Part shown: piece after piece, positions 22,906-35,430 of the stretch | How the letters are laid out: every line of letters begins with the position of its first letter | Numbering within the stretch: position 1 is the stretch's first letter | Source of the DNA: Helianthus annuus | Lineage: Eukaryota; Streptophyta; Magnoliopsida; Asterales; Asteraceae | Length of the DNA: 64,000 bases | NCBI RefSeq assembly: GCF_002127325.2 | Contig: NC_035433.2 | Location: 148,006,435-148,070,434 of the forward strand | Direction: 5' to 3' | Position numbers and translations under genes: made by a program | Notes under the pieces: generated by a model | Told to the model about the DNA's origin: nothing | Seen by the model: only the letters and a program-made list of their open reading frames with translations | Databases searched by the model: none

Positions 22906-23090
22906 GACGCAGTGTTCATCCACTAATTTATTGAAAAAAAACACAAGAAAGCAAATTTTATAGACCAAAACAAGGTTTAGAAATATCAACACAATTGTTT
23001 CTCACACTTAAACCCTGAATTTGAATAAAAGCTAGGCTCATCTAAAACGAAATGAATTTATCATATAGATATAAGAATAAATGATGGAGA
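22906..23090. other. Short spacer downstream of the myosin-binding-like gene
   Basis: Presumably the 3' UTR of the - strand gene; nothing else seen. Confidence 0.3.
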
Positions 23091-25436
23091 TTAAGTTTGA
23101 AGTTTTCTAAGATGTTCGGCAATCTCAGTTAGAAGTTTTGTTCCTTCATCACCCTTTTCAAGTGCCATCGCGGTTTGCTTCAAAAATCCGCTCTCGGCTT
23201 CAATGGCTGCCAACTTCTCTCTTAGTTGATTAACCTCTTGCCTAAGTGTAGCATTGTCTCCCTCGTCACCTATCATATCAATCAATGTCACTTTATTTAT
23301 AACAAAAAATACAATGCAAACTTGAGTTCATTTTTATATATATGCCAAAGGATGGTAGTGTTAGATATCTTTATTGTTATCTTGATGATGATATTGTTCT
23401 GAAGATGAATGAATATGATTTTCAATATCTTTCAACATTCCAAACAGTTGAGATCTTTCCATTTCAAAATCCGATTCCTTTCTGTTTACGCCTGCATTTA
23501 CATTGTCGTCTTTCCAGCTCTCAGATAATTTGTCACCACCACAAGACCGAGTCTCAAAATCATCATCGTCATATTCATCACTGCCTCGTTTCCTGATTTC
23601 TCCATATCGCCCTCGATAAGTATCAAGTTCAGCTTCCAAAATCCTAACATCTTCCTCCTTTTTTAGAAGCAAATCTTTAAGGATCTGAATGGCTTCTTCA
23701 TCATACTCAGCTTGTTCATCCATCATTCTTTGATACTGCAATGCTTCCATATGAACGCCAGCTTTTTCGGCTTGTAATCGTGTGATCATAGCCATCGCGT
23801 TGTTAGCTGCAACAGTGGCAGCACTGCGCTCTTCGTCAAGTTCCATATACAATGTTACAAGTGTTTTTCTGTTGTCGCTAACTTGTTTCTTTAGTTGTTG
23901 AATAGTCGAATACTCGTCTGTTGGTTGTTCTTCGATGCTTTCTGAAGCCAAATCGACCTTTTCTAACGGAGCTGCTTTCTTGGGAGGTTTAAGAGCCCAT
24001 CTAGGACTACTGGCAATTGCTTCTGTTAACGGTATACCAAAGAACTTGTTTCCTTTTACAATACTAGAGGTTTTGCTTGCATCTTCTTCAGAATCTATAA
24101 CAATTGCATTATTAAAACCTTAGCTCTAGATCTTTCAAATTATGTAATCATGGTCATGCATGTATAACTTATTAAAACTACACTAGAAAATTGTTTGTGG
24201 GTGATGCATGCCAAAATGTTGCTTGTTATCTAACATTCGTGTTTAGACACATATACATAAAAGCGAATTTTGCTTGTGGAAGTAGGTTGTTTAGGAACAC
24301 AGACTGATCTAGGTGTTTTTGTTTTTGGACATTCTTGTAGTTATAGACAATTCACTACGCCTGAAAGAGAACAAGGCAAGTTCGCTTAGGTGGCAAGCGA
24401 AACCCATAGTGTTTTCACCAAACTTAACTACTTTTTACCAAACTCTATAAAGTTTGCTTGCCACCCCAGCTAAGTAGTCAAGTTCGTTTATGTGTAGCGA
24501 GTTGTTAAAAATGTACATGAAGTCCCAAAAAAAACACCTAGAAGCGTCAATCTCGTTCCTAAACGACCTAGCAAAAAAATCACACAAAAGCGTAGATTAT
24601 TAACATATAGGGGGCTAGGGAGTTAAGGTAAACTCACGTTTTGCATTCGTGTATTCGTCCTCGGGCATGTCTGCTTCATTATCATACACAAACTTGAGGT
24701 CTGTAAACCGAGATTGTGATGAAAAGGCTCTAGGGGAACACATTGGTGCTAATGAAGAAAATGCTCTAGGTGAAGAAGTTGGGAACAGCGAAGAAGAAAA
24801 AGCTCTAGGAGAAGAAGCAAGCAACAACGAAGAGGACGCTCTAGGAGAGGATGCTGCTCTAGGAGAAGGTGGAAACAAAGACGATGCTCTAGGGGAAGAT
24901 GTTGAAAATAGAGAAGATGCACGAAGGCTTGATAAGCTTTTAGAAAACTCTTTAGTAGGTTGTTTCGGCTTCAAAGACTCGCCACAACACGAACATATAT
25001 TTGGATCGTCTATTTTATTACCTTCCTTTACTTTTTTCACCACTGGCTTGTGCTCATCTAAGTCTTTTTCGGAGTCTTTTTCAATTGCAAAAGAAAGAAG
25101 ACATGATTCACACATGGTTCGAATATCAGAAAGCTTTGCATGGACCTGACAGTATGCTAAAGAGGATATGTCTTTCTTGTGAGAATCACATATTGAGTCG
25201 TTGTAATACAAATTGGGGTTCTTCCCACAAAGTGCATGATCGACGCGTGTGCATAGCACACACGGGGGCTCTAATTCAAACGTATCGGCGAATTTGTTGG
25301 AGACAAACGTAAAGAATCCATCAAGGTATAGTGATATGATTAGCATCCATTCAAGAACTGCCCACACAAGGAAATGTGGGAATATGCCTAACTCTTCCTC
25401 TACAAACATTCTAAATGTTCGTTTTGATGAGGCCAT
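23091..25436 (-). CDS. Myosin-binding-like protein (GTD-binding/DUF593), 2-3 exons
   Basis: Exon 1 is 25436-24638 (GTGAGT donor), exon 2 begins at 24118 (TAAG acceptor); the joined codon keeps the frame and gives 518 residues to a stop at 23361. N-terminus: hydrophobic anchor FLVWAVLEWMLIISLYLDG, then PPCVLCTRVDH with paired Cys and a second CxxC group (CESC). A Ser/Pro/Arg repeat fills about residues 170-255. Exon 2 carries the GTD-binding coiled coil (about 340-435: LKKQVSDNRKTLVTLYMELD, EERSAATVAANNAMAMITRL), which in this plant family binds myosin XI cargo domains on vesicles or ER-derived membrane. A further exon at 23091-23291 encodes the family's usual C-terminus (LREKLAAIEAESGFLK, LLTEIAEHLRKLQ), but no GT donor precedes the stop at 23361, so the last junction is unresolved. 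Expressed host gene likely, 3' end possibly damaged. Confidence 0.85.
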
Positions 25437-27489
25437 TCAACAAACAAAGTAGCAATATCTATGATCCACTTCTCTGTCTAGAAATTAATGGTATCATGCA
25501 TTTTGTTTTTTTTTTCACCAATAAACTGGAAAATGTGTACAAACATTCTAAATGTTCATTTTGGTTGATTGAGCTCAACAAACAAATCAAGAAAACTTAA
25601 CTAAAGGGAAGGTGACACAAGTAGCAATAGATCCCCTTTTTACTCTCTAGAATTAAGTAATAGCTAAATTAATGGTATATCACGCATTTTAGTTTTCACC
25701 AATAAGGCAGGCAATAAACTAGGAAATGTTCATTTGGGTGGGTCATTTTTCTTTGCTTGATCCAAGTACGATTTATCAAAGCAATAAATCAAGTAGATAT
25801 GTTTGAATCATACATGTAATAATAGATATGCTTAACGTATTGTATACGAGTGGTGTTTCTCCTTTATTTAGGTGTCATTTGCGTCCCTCTGGTTTGTTCA
25901 TTTTGCCATTTCAAACCACTTAAATGGCGCACTTAAAATCTAAGACGCAAATGGCACTTATGTCCCTAAGTTTTGCTTTTGCTATTGCTATACACAATCT
26001 TTTTCAACCCTTTTTAAAACCAAGGAGAAAATGACACTTTTGTCCTTCTATTCCCCCATTGCACGTGTTGCGAGATGGTTCATAGATTTTTTTAGAACAG
26101 CAGCATGATATATAACATACTAAAAAGAAGAGAACATGACCTGATTCATCATTTTCTGTGTTTAGTTGAAAGATAAGGAACAGCCAAAATATTTCGGATT
26201 TTGGATCCTGAATTTTTTAATACTCTAAACACCACCATCGTAACCACCACTGCCGGCAGCCTATTTCACTGATGGCAGTCACAATTCTCACTAAAATTTA
26301 TAGTAGAGTATTACCATATTCACTTATGCGCAAAATCTTAACTCGGAGTTTGTCGATCTGCACAAATAATTAAAGTGCATACAAGAGTAAATCGGGTTGC
26401 CGGAGTGTGACCGGAACTTCACCGGCGGCTGGGGTTTCTAGACATAGTCATAGCCACCATTATTAGCGTAGAACAGCTTCATCGTTTTCGGGGTCAAAGA
26501 CATCGTCATAATCACCACAGACCACCATTATTACCGCTAGGGTCAATGAGTTGCTGACACCGGTGGGGCTGCCGGAACCCTAACTGGTTGTCTCTCTTTC
26601 TCTCTATTAAATGAATATATAGAGGGGAATAAGCTTGTTGAGGAAGCTTTTTAAAGTACTTGTTAGGCATGAAACGCATGTAGGATCTCAACCGCCATTC
26701 ACACTCTTTTCGTTTGATAATTTTAACGAACTAAATTAATAATCATTTATGGTTTATAAAAATTTTGTTAATTGATTTTATTATGAGTGTTATGTAAACA
26801 ATTATGATTTATATCTTGTTCAGAATTAATCTAATTATGAAATGATTGATTAGTCATTATGGAAGCTGAGATCCTGATCAAAGAGTGAAAACAGTAAGAA
26901 CCGTAAGAACATATCGGAGCTATCAATAGTTTAAATCAATGGTTGGTATTGATTACAAATAAAACCCCTATAATCAATAATTAATACTATCAAGTTAGGG
27001 GCATTTTAGTCATTTAGCCATTTCCCATTAAATACTAATTCTACCAAGTTTTTTAAACTAAAATAACTTTTCTATACTTCATTATTTTTGAGAAAAAAAT
27101 ACCATAAAATTAAGTATTTTTTTTATCTTTAATATGAGTAGCATGTTGTTATACTTTTTTTATTTATAAAAGTGACTTTTAAAAAGTAAAAAAAAAAGTG
27201 TTTTATAATTGTGCTAGTTATGTAGTTGGAATGTGGTAGTATGAAAAATGTATTATGTTGATTTAAATCTATACGTAAGTTTTTATTTTTTTGTGTAATT
27301 CTTATGTGTTGCTATTTATTCCTTTTGAGTTGTTATTGGAAGCCTATTTGGAAATAAACTCGTTTTCTACTAGTTATGTAATAGTAAACATGAAATTGTG
27401 CTAGCATATAATAATATGTGTTGTTTATAAAATTTAAAAAAATGAAATTGTGCTAGTTATGTAATAGTATCTGTTGTTTAAAAAAAATT
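25437..27489. other. Intergenic DNA upstream of the myosin-binding-like gene
   Basis: Promoter of the - strand gene must lie at its left end. About 25860-26060 is a broken MITE-like repeat (phrases on 'GCGTCCCTCTGGTTTG'). About 26210-26620 has CACCACCATC-type words and GC-rich patches, perhaps a gene-fragment relic. No protein recognised. Confidence 0.4.
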
Positions 27490-27750
27490 AAAAAAAAACA
27501 TGATATTGTGCTGATTATGATGCTGATTACGGTGTTATGCTGATTACGGGATGTGCTGACGGTGGTGTTACCGTGCCGATTAAGGTGCTGATGTTGATGA
27601 TGTGCTAATTACGGTGTGACGGTGGAGCTGATTACGGTGCTGATGATGATGTTGATTATGGTGTTGATTTGATGACAGAGTACAAAGCCATATTATAAAT
27701 AAATCTTAACATATAATTGATCGGGTGACAGAGTACAAAGCCATATCTGA
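27490..27750. repeat. Degenerate GCTGATTACGGTG tandem repeat and 20-mer duplication
   Basis: 27505-27670 is built from irregular copies of GTGCTGATTACG-like words. It is followed by two copies of GACAGAGTACAAAGCCATAT about 50 bases apart (near 27675 and 27727). Confidence 0.6.
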
Positions 27751-28081
27751 AATAAATGTATATTCACATAAGTCTAAAGGGAACATGCAATAATTAGCAC
27801 AAGATCTAAGGTCTATTGCCTGCTACAATGTATACTAATTATATAAGAATACGAACCAGAAACAACTAGCGAAAACATTCATACTACAAAGTAAAGGACT
27901 TGAATAAAAATACTATGATATCAATAAAATGAATTTGTAATTTAGTTTAGCAAAGCAAAATAAAAGCATAAGAAAGCCAATCAAGTCGTCCATAACAAGT
28001 ACCCGAACCTATATTTTAATTACTTCCCAAATTAGATATGTAGAGTTTAACTTATTTACCGACTTTGCTGGTTTGTTGAAA

Positions 28082-28116
28082 CTAGTAAATAGACCCGCGC
28101 GCGTTGCGGCGCGGGT
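28082..28116 (-). mobile_element. Helitron 3' terminus (- strand)
   Basis: Perfect 8-bp stem ACCCGCGC (28093-28100) / GCGCGGGT (28109-28116). On the - strand it is followed by CTATTTA, then CTAG and T. A second, partly decayed hairpin of the same type (ACGCGCGTTGTAGCGCGGGT, about 28222) lies 130 bases further on, perhaps an older adjacent copy. Confidence 0.7.
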
Positions 28117-30406
28117 AAATTGTAAACATCGAACGGATCAGTTCAAACGTTATGTGATGCATACACCATATGAAAGCGTACGTTTTGACGTATTGGATAA
28201 CCACCGACATTTTACCACTCCCCACGCGCGTTGTAGCGCGGGTACATATAATACATCAAACACATGATTCCAAGTTTAAGCCTAAAAACACAATGCACTC
28301 GAAAACGCGAGGCCTGAACGGACAACTCCAGATTTGTGTAAAACACAATACACCCAAAAGATGACAGGCACAAAACACAATTGCCAAGGTGAAACACAGT
28401 GAGTAAACGAAAACCACATATAACACAATTAAATCACCTCACGCAAAGGACAAAACAAATTACAAATGGTTTCCTAATGAAGCAACCAATAGTTACGCAA
28501 GCTACAAAATAAATGACAAAAAACGCCTAGGGAAAATAGTATAATGGAAACACCAAGCCATCGATAACAAATAATAACGCAAATCACAAAAAGAATTATG
28601 CACGCCATAAACGGCCTAGAGCAAATAGTATAAGAAAAACACCTAGCCATCTCGACAACAAATAACTACGCAAAGCACAAAACAAATCATGTAAGCTTTG
28701 TTCACAAAGTAACTAACAATTACGCAAGAGTAGAAGGCATAAGAGGCAAATACGTTAAAGGCAGGAGGGACCAAAAGTGTAAAATATAAAAGCAAACATT
28801 GGTATTATAAAAACAACACATAAAGCATAAGGGCAAAAAATGTGAATTACAAAAGGAGTTGGCATATATGAAACAACACACGAATAATAAGGGTCAAAAC
28901 TATACATTTCAAAAGAAGAAGGTCAAAAAAGAAAAAAAGACTTTATTATGTGATTAGTTTTGTTTTTTTAGAGTTTATGGCGTGGACTATTTATGCAGGG
29001 GCGATTGTGTAAATGGTATTATTTAGGAGAATACAATACCTTTTGTTTTTTAATGCAAACAATTTTGGATTTTCAGATTTTATTGGGCCAACATTGCGGA
29101 GAAGTGGGTCGGTGGCTTGGAGTCTGGAATAATTTGGTGATTTATGGTAACATGGCTAACTTGGAAGGATTTGAATGAAAATTTGTATTGACACAAAAAT
29201 CATGATGTTTTTTTAAGTTTTTGTTCTCAAAAAGATGAAGTAAATAAAGGTGCTGCCACTTGGAGGGCTGAGCCCAGAGTATTTACGAATACTGCCAAAT
29301 GACAACAGCCAAAATCTTTTTAACACTTTGGGCCATGCTTTGGGCTTTGTCATCGTAGCCCGCCAATTGTGATATTATACATTTACACACGGTTACAAGT
29401 TACACCAATTTGTAAAAAGTGTGAGGTCGGTGGAGTAAATCCACCGAGAACGATTCGGTATATAATAATGAAAGGGTTGCAGGCTACCTGCGGTAACAAT
29501 TGTCTCCAAAATCTCCAGCGACGGATGATGGATTATGCGATGTTGTGGTTGACTACTCAAGAAAGACGAAACATAATCATTATAATAGTAATAATAGCTT
29601 TTAGCCTTTATGAAGAAAAGCAAAGCGAATGGATATGAAATTACCCGCTATGAAGATCGATCACCTTGAAGACGGAGAGCGGGAAACGTACATGAAACTA
29701 AAACAACAAATCATGGATAAATATCACACCTAGTTTCGGTTAATTTAGATTTTGTTTTTATGTTTCGTTTTATGTAATCGGTATTTTTGTAATGTAATCT
29801 ATTTTTATTTAAATTTTGTAAATGTTTTTATTATTTATATTAGTAATACGCCCATTTTTTAAAAGGTCATTAATAATATATAACTATTAGATAAAATTAA
29901 TAATAAATGTGCTACGTGTCGGATAACGCCCCTCTTCAATGCCTCTTCCCACCCCACCATTTTTCCCACCACCCCACTTTTCTAACACGCGCTAACGAAA
30001 AAGTATAAGTAGGAAAGAGATGTATTTATTTTAAAAATATATTAAATAAACAATTTAGATTTGAAGATAATATTTTATTAAAGTATGATAAGATTTAATA
30101 TTAAATTATTATTTATTTAGTTATTTTAAGATAAGTATATATTTCACGTGTGTAAAAATTGATTTATAACAGTAGATAGATAAAGTACTTGATTTTATAA
30201 TATAACCCACCTTATACAAATAATTATCTAAAGGTGAAATACAATCAATTTATCTATCATGACAACTTAATTTTTTTTGGTTTTCTTTTTCGGTGCAATA
30301 CTAAGTGAATGACGGTTTAAGACTCGTATCATAATAAACCAAACCGATACTAACCCAAATTTCACTCAACCCACGAGAAAACCACTAGTTAATATTTAAC
30401 TTTAAA
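28117..30406. other. Helitron-like and intergenic DNA
   Basis: 28380-28920 has loosely repeated phrases (ACAAATAACTACGCAAAGCAC and variants, each under 25 bases) typical of non-coding Helitrons. Near 29600-29735 a 35-codon + strand frame ends HLEDGERETYMKLKQQIMDK, a possible C-terminal scrap of a transposon protein; it has no start and is not called. The rest is AT-rich. Confidence 0.4.
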
Positions 30407-30435
30407 CTAGGGGAATTCCTCCGCGCGATGCGCGG
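30407..30435 (-). mobile_element. Helitron 3' terminus (- strand)
   Basis: Stem CCGCGC (30421-30426) / GCGCGG (30430-30435) with a 3-base loop. On the - strand it is followed by AGGAATTCCC, CTAG and T. A separate Helitron family from the one at 28082, judging by the different hairpin. Confidence 0.6.
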
Positions 30436-31925
30436 AAATTTGGTAAGTATCAATTCGATTTGTTATGGTTTCGGTACGGTATCAATACTCGGTATATCGG
30501 CCGAAAGGAGAAACAAAAAAAATAAAGTTGTGCTATATCTAAAAGAGTGACGACACAATTTTAACATCTGTCAAGTAACATAAATCAGATGCTAGTGCCG
30601 ATTTTGATGATGCATTTACCGGTACCGATGTCGGTGTTGGTTCGGTTCATCAATAACATATTGGGATTCGTGTTATGAATAATCAAAGTTTAATAGCAGC
30701 GGGAATTATAATTAAAAATATTATTTTCAAACATCATAAAATTAAAGATTCTTTTGTATGTTTATTATCAAACATGGAACTTCAGATATATGGTTGTTAG
30801 CATAATATACAAAAATAGGTATATCAGTTTATGACACAATTATTTTCATAAATTTATCTTGACGAAAACAGTGTCTATAAATATTGGGTAATTCACTTGT
30901 TAGAAACACATATGTTTTAATTGTGAGATTTCATATTCGAACTTTAGCAAAGGAAATAAATATTGGTGTAAAAGAAGTAACATTTTTCTTTAAAAAAAAA
31001 GCAATGCTAAATTTTTAATTGGTAATGTGTACTTAATATTTCAGGATTCACATCTTTATTTTAATAGTTTAGTTTTAATTTATGAAACCACAGAATAGTC
31101 AAACGGAACAAATCTCAAGATCTTTTTTATTAGGATAAAAAAATTCATTTATTTTATCATCTTTTTGAAGTTGCCCTTTCCACCACCATCACCTACCAGT
31201 AACACAATAGGTTCTGCACCATTCATAGATAAAAAACCAAAACTTTGTTTGCATCTCTTTCTCTCTTATGAAGCTTGTAATCCTAAAAGTTTTGGTCCAC
31301 TTATTTTAATTTTGTTTTTGGTTTTTGCTATGAAATTTGTAATCTGGATGGGTTGTTAGATTTCTTTATTTAAAATATGGTTGTAGCTTTATTCCCTGCT
31401 TGCAAATTGTTGCATGTCCTAGATCGGGAACGAAGAAGGAGATTCGAGTGCAGAACCACCGCGGCTATGGCTCCAACGACTTCATATTTTTAGCTCGGAA
31501 AGCCGAAGAGAGGGAAAGTAGATGATGGAGCGGCTGTAATGGTGGTGGTTCTGGTTCCATCGTTGATGGTCGGCCGGATCGGAGGTGGTACAACGTTATG
31601 TGGTGGCTGAGGTGATGGTGGCCGGGAACTCAAATAAGGTTGCACCATACCATTCGCTGCCGCTCTTCTTTATACGATCTTTCAACTTTTCCGATTCACT
31701 TTCTCAGAGTGATGCATTTGATGGTGTAATTTCTAGAGAGAGAAAGATGAAAGAGAAAAGTGGAACATGGTGGAAACAATGATTTATGCCGGTATTATGA
31801 ATTTATGATGCTGTTGTGTGAAATTGTAAAATGAGAAAATTAAATGTGGCTAAAATCTAAAAGCTCAAAAGTTACTGGCGCAATCATACGATGTGTTTTG
31901 ATATATATAATAATAATTTCCAACC
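30436..31925. other. Helitron-like interior, no gene seen
   Basis: AT-rich. A patch at 31430-31770 has CGGCCGGATCGGAGGTGG-like words resembling a gene 5' end, but gives no recognisable peptide. Confidence 0.35.
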
Positions 31926-32048
31926 ACATGACTCGAGCTCGAGTTGGCTCATGAGCCTAAACAAGCACATTAGTAAACGAACTCGAGCTGGCTCATGAGC
32001 CTAAACAAGCACATTAGTAAACGAATTCAAGCTGGCTCATGAGCCTAA
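31926..32048 (+). repeat. 44-bp tandem repeat, about 2.7 copies
   Basis: The phrase GGCTCATGAGCCTAAACAAG recurs with 44-base spacing (about 31946, 31990; partial at 32034). The unit is also the second half of the dispersed repeat at 15307. Confidence 0.75.
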
Positions 32049-33117
32049 ATTACAGCTTTTTTAGTGGGGGTGGTCATCACTCACCACCACACCCAACAAT
32101 TTCCCCCCAACCAACAACTACCCTCACAAACAAAAAGATTAACGCCGTGATAAAAATAACGAAAATCCGATTTCGTGCTAGTATAACGAGTTTTACTAAG
32201 GAGGCGGGGTGGGAACTTTGGTTTTCCACGCGTTATTTATTGCCATCACGGGTACCACCCCGTGTTACCTAAGCTACAACGATCGAGTGGAGGTCGCCAA
32301 AATCGAGTATAGGCACGATGAGAACCCGGAATTTCGTTGGATTCCCCACTTTAATATTTATCGTACTTAGTAATTTTTTAGAGTTTATTATGAAGTTTTT
32401 TTTTTAATATTTTAGGATTTATTAAGTTGTTTTTTTTAATTTATTAGGATTTTATGTAACTTTTTTTTAAATTAAATTAGTGGTGTGTTTTATTTTATGA
32501 ATGTCAAAATACAAAAAAAATATATAAATTTTCACATGTCCACCCACACCAGCTAGCCCACGCCACTACTACACCCCACTTTTTTGGGGTGGTGTGGTGA
32601 CATATCAACCCAATTCCAAACCCAAGCCTTACTCCAGCAGGCTTATTATAACCTGTTGACTGAAACTGTAGTTTTTGTATTAAAAATTTAGAAAGAAGTT
32701 ATTTCCTCCCAGATTTCCCAAAATCCAAATTCCCCCCATTCAAAATTTTGTGCTCTCAAACATTCGGATCTCTCTGCAACTGCTTTTTTCTTAAATGCAA
32801 TTTGATTTATGAGCCTTGGAGCATTAATGATCAAATATGTGAAGTTTATGTTAATGGATTTCGATTATGCAGAAACCTAAACAAAAGGGTTTACCCGGAC
32901 TGAGGTGAAGGGAACTTCCTATGAATGATTTTACGGTTAATATGCACTCTTTTGTTAAGGTCTGCCTGCCTGCCTGCCTGCTGAAATTCACTATTATGCT
33001 AGGTTTGAAGGTATTGTTTTATTTTGCTTTGCAAACTTTGAATTTTACAATTAATGTTTGAATTCATGATGAATCTTGATCAGTGCTGCAATTTTGGCTG
33101 CAGTTGACCTTGTTTAG
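32049..33117. other. Transposon scrap and intergenic DNA
   Basis: 32060-32600 is bounded by GGGGTGG/CCACCCC-like phrases and contains a short + frame ending VAKIEYRHDENPEFRWIPHF; its layout suggests a small Harbinger-type element, but ends and duplication are not clear. A (TGCC)n run of four to five units is at about 32965. Confidence 0.35.
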
Positions 33118-33255
33118 GGACTGAAATGGTTACGAGGTGGACTGAAATGGTTACGTAAGTGAAACCATAGGGACTGAAATCACAATTTTTAAACTAATGG
33201 ACTAAAATAGTGAATTTTGACAAACCACAGGGATGAAAACAGTAATTAACTCTCT
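33118..33255. repeat. Broken MITE, inverted relative to 18497-18640
   Basis: GGACTGAAATGGTTACG and CAAACCACAGGGATGAAAAC, then CAGTAATTAACTCT; the reverse complement of the piece near 18500. The flanks of the two pieces do not match, so they are separate copies. Confidence 0.5.
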
Positions 33256-34005
33256 TTTTTTGCATTGGTTAATCACTACCATGTCATATGATCCTAATTT
33301 GTTTGCATATCACTAGTCATTATCATCTCGAGTCACCGTATACTCAATTGTGTTAGCAGGACTTGTAGGTGTGGTACCTCATGGTGCAAGTTCACTAGTA
33401 ACATGCTTTATTTTTTATTTGCATTGCCTCTGCTTTTAGTTTTTAATGACTCTCGTTGTTCTTAGCAAAATCTGTGTTTTCAACTTATTTTTCGCATTCT
33501 ATCTGCAACTGCAGGAGAAATAAACTGCAAAAAGTGTTCCCTAAGACAAGCATTACCGTGGTTGCCGGCTTGTTGTGAGGTATGCATTCCCACTCTCGTC
33601 GTATGGTTAAGTAGCGTGATTACAAGCTGTATTTATGACTTTATGTTGATTTAAGTTTTTAAAATTTATAATACATAATCTGAGTCTTCACTAAGACGTT
33701 TGTTTTTTAATGGGTTACTTGTCACTGTTAAAAGTGACGTATCCATAAATTGTATCACAAACATTATGAACAATCTCCATTACATGATGATTTGATATGA
33801 TTTGGGCATGTTTTATGAATTATATCTGGCTTGTAATTAGTTGTGTATTTGGGATTAATGAGATAAGGGTGATATGTGCTAATCTTTTTTATAGGTGCAA
33901 TGGTTGAAGACACAAGTATGAAATTGGAATGAGAAATAGTAGAGAAGCATCCGATGATGAAGAAAATTAAAGACAATATGAAGTTATACTCGAGAGATTT
34001 TCTTT

Positions 34006-34250
34006 TGAGTAAACTGCCAAAATGGTCCCTGAGGTTTGTTCACTTTTGCCACTTTGGTCCGAAAGTCAAACCTTTTGAATCTGGGTTGCTGTGGTTTCAA
34101 TTCTGTTGCCATTTTCATCCAAAATCAAAATCTGGTCAGATTTTTCAGTTAACATTAGGGCTGTAAACGAGCCGAGCCGAACCGAACCAGGGTGGGCTCA
34201 GGCTCGGCTCGTTTAAAAATCGAATCGAACCGAACCAGGGTGGGCTCAGG
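34006..34250. repeat. Half MITE plus GGGCTGTAAACGAGCCGAG repeat
   Basis: 34006-34150 is one arm of the MITE family found complete at 40182 (GAGTAAACTGCCAAAATGG). It is followed at 34157 by the dispersed repeat start TAGGGCTGTAAACGAGCC and a duplicated CCGAACCAGGGTGGGCTCAG. Confidence 0.55.
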
Positions 34251-34380
34251 CATTCTGCAATTCAGTTCCTTCCTTTTTGTTTCTATATGGTTTTATCTTC
34301 AGGGCATTAAAGAAAGTGAAAAGACTGATACCCTCATTTGTAGATCTTGAATGCTTCAAGTTCATGTAAGTTTTTACTGA

Positions 34381-35430
34381 TTTGGGTTTGTTTTATTTGA
34401 TGAATTCTTGAAAATATCATGTGGGTTATGAATTGTATGCTTGTTTTGATCTGGGTTTGTAAGTTTCAAGTGTAAAGTTTATGTTTTTTTTGGTCAATCA
34501 TGTGGGTTATGAATTGTATGCTTGTTTTGATCTGGGTTTTTGAGTTTCAAGTGTAAAGTTTCTGTTTTTTTGGTCAAAAGTCAATGGTGAAAAATTTTCA
34601 CTAATTTGGCCATTTGGGTTTGTTTTATTTAATGAATTCTTGAAAATGTCATCTGGGTTATGAATTTTATGCTTTTTTTTGATCTGGGTTTGTAAGTTTC
34701 AAGTGTAAAGTTTCTGTTTTTTTGGTCAAAAGTCAATGGTGAAAATTTTTCACTAATTTGGCCATTTGGGTTTGTTTTATTTCATGAATTCTTGAAAATG
34801 TCACCTGGGTTATGAATTTTATGCTTGTTTTGATCTGGGTTTGTAAGTTTCAAGTGTAAAGTTTATGTTTTTTTTGGTCAATCATTGTGGGTTATGAATG
34901 TTATGCTTGTTTTGATCTGGGTTTGTAAGTTTCAAGTGTAAAGTCTCTGTTTTTTTGGTCAAAAGTCAATGGTGAAAAATTTTCACTGATTTGGTCATTT
35001 GGGTTTGTTTTATTTGATGATTTCTTGAAAATGTGATCTGGGTTATGAATTTTATGCTTGTTTTGATCTGGGTTTGTAAGTTTCAAGTGTGAAGTTTCTG
35101 GTTTTTTTGGTCAAAAGTCAACGGTGAAAATTTTTCACTAATTTGGCCATTTGGGTTTGTTTTATTTCATGAATTCTTGAAAATGTGATCTGGGTTATGA
35201 ATTTTATGCTTTTTTTGATCTGGGTTTGTAAGTTTCAAGTGTGAAGTTTCGGTTTTTTTGGTCAAAAGTCAATGGTGAAAATTTTTCACTAATTTGGCCA
35301 TTTGGGTTTGTTTTATTTCATGAATTCTTGAAAATGTCATCTGGGTTATGAATTTTATGCTTGTTTTGATCTGGGTTTGTAAGTTTCAAGTGGAAAGTTT
35401 GTGCCTTTTTTTTGTTGAAAGTCAATGGTG
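34381..35430 (+). repeat. Tandem array with 152-bp unit and 80-bp sub-duplication
   Basis: The phrase TTTGGGTTTGTTTTATTT starts at about 34381, 34613, 34765, 34998, 35150 and 35301, giving intervals of 232, 152, 233, 152 and 151. The 232-base units equal a 152-base unit plus an extra 80-base copy of its middle part (GTTATGAATTGTATGCTTG to TTTCAAGTGTAAAG). Copies differ at scattered positions. No coding content. Confidence 0.85.

Noticed and set aside
24649..25149. A + strand 166-codon frame opposite the myosin-binding-like exon 1
   Set aside because: Shadow of the repetitive Ser/Pro/Arg codons on the other strand; no family motif.
29369..29740. A possible transposon-protein C-terminus (EDGERETYMKLKQQI)
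   Set aside because: No start, no upstream domain, stops in all frames nearby; too little to name.
18497..33255. One giant transposon bounded by inverted copies of the MITE phrase at 18497 and 33255
   Set aside because: The outer flanks do not form a target duplication, and the two pieces look like separate broken MITEs.
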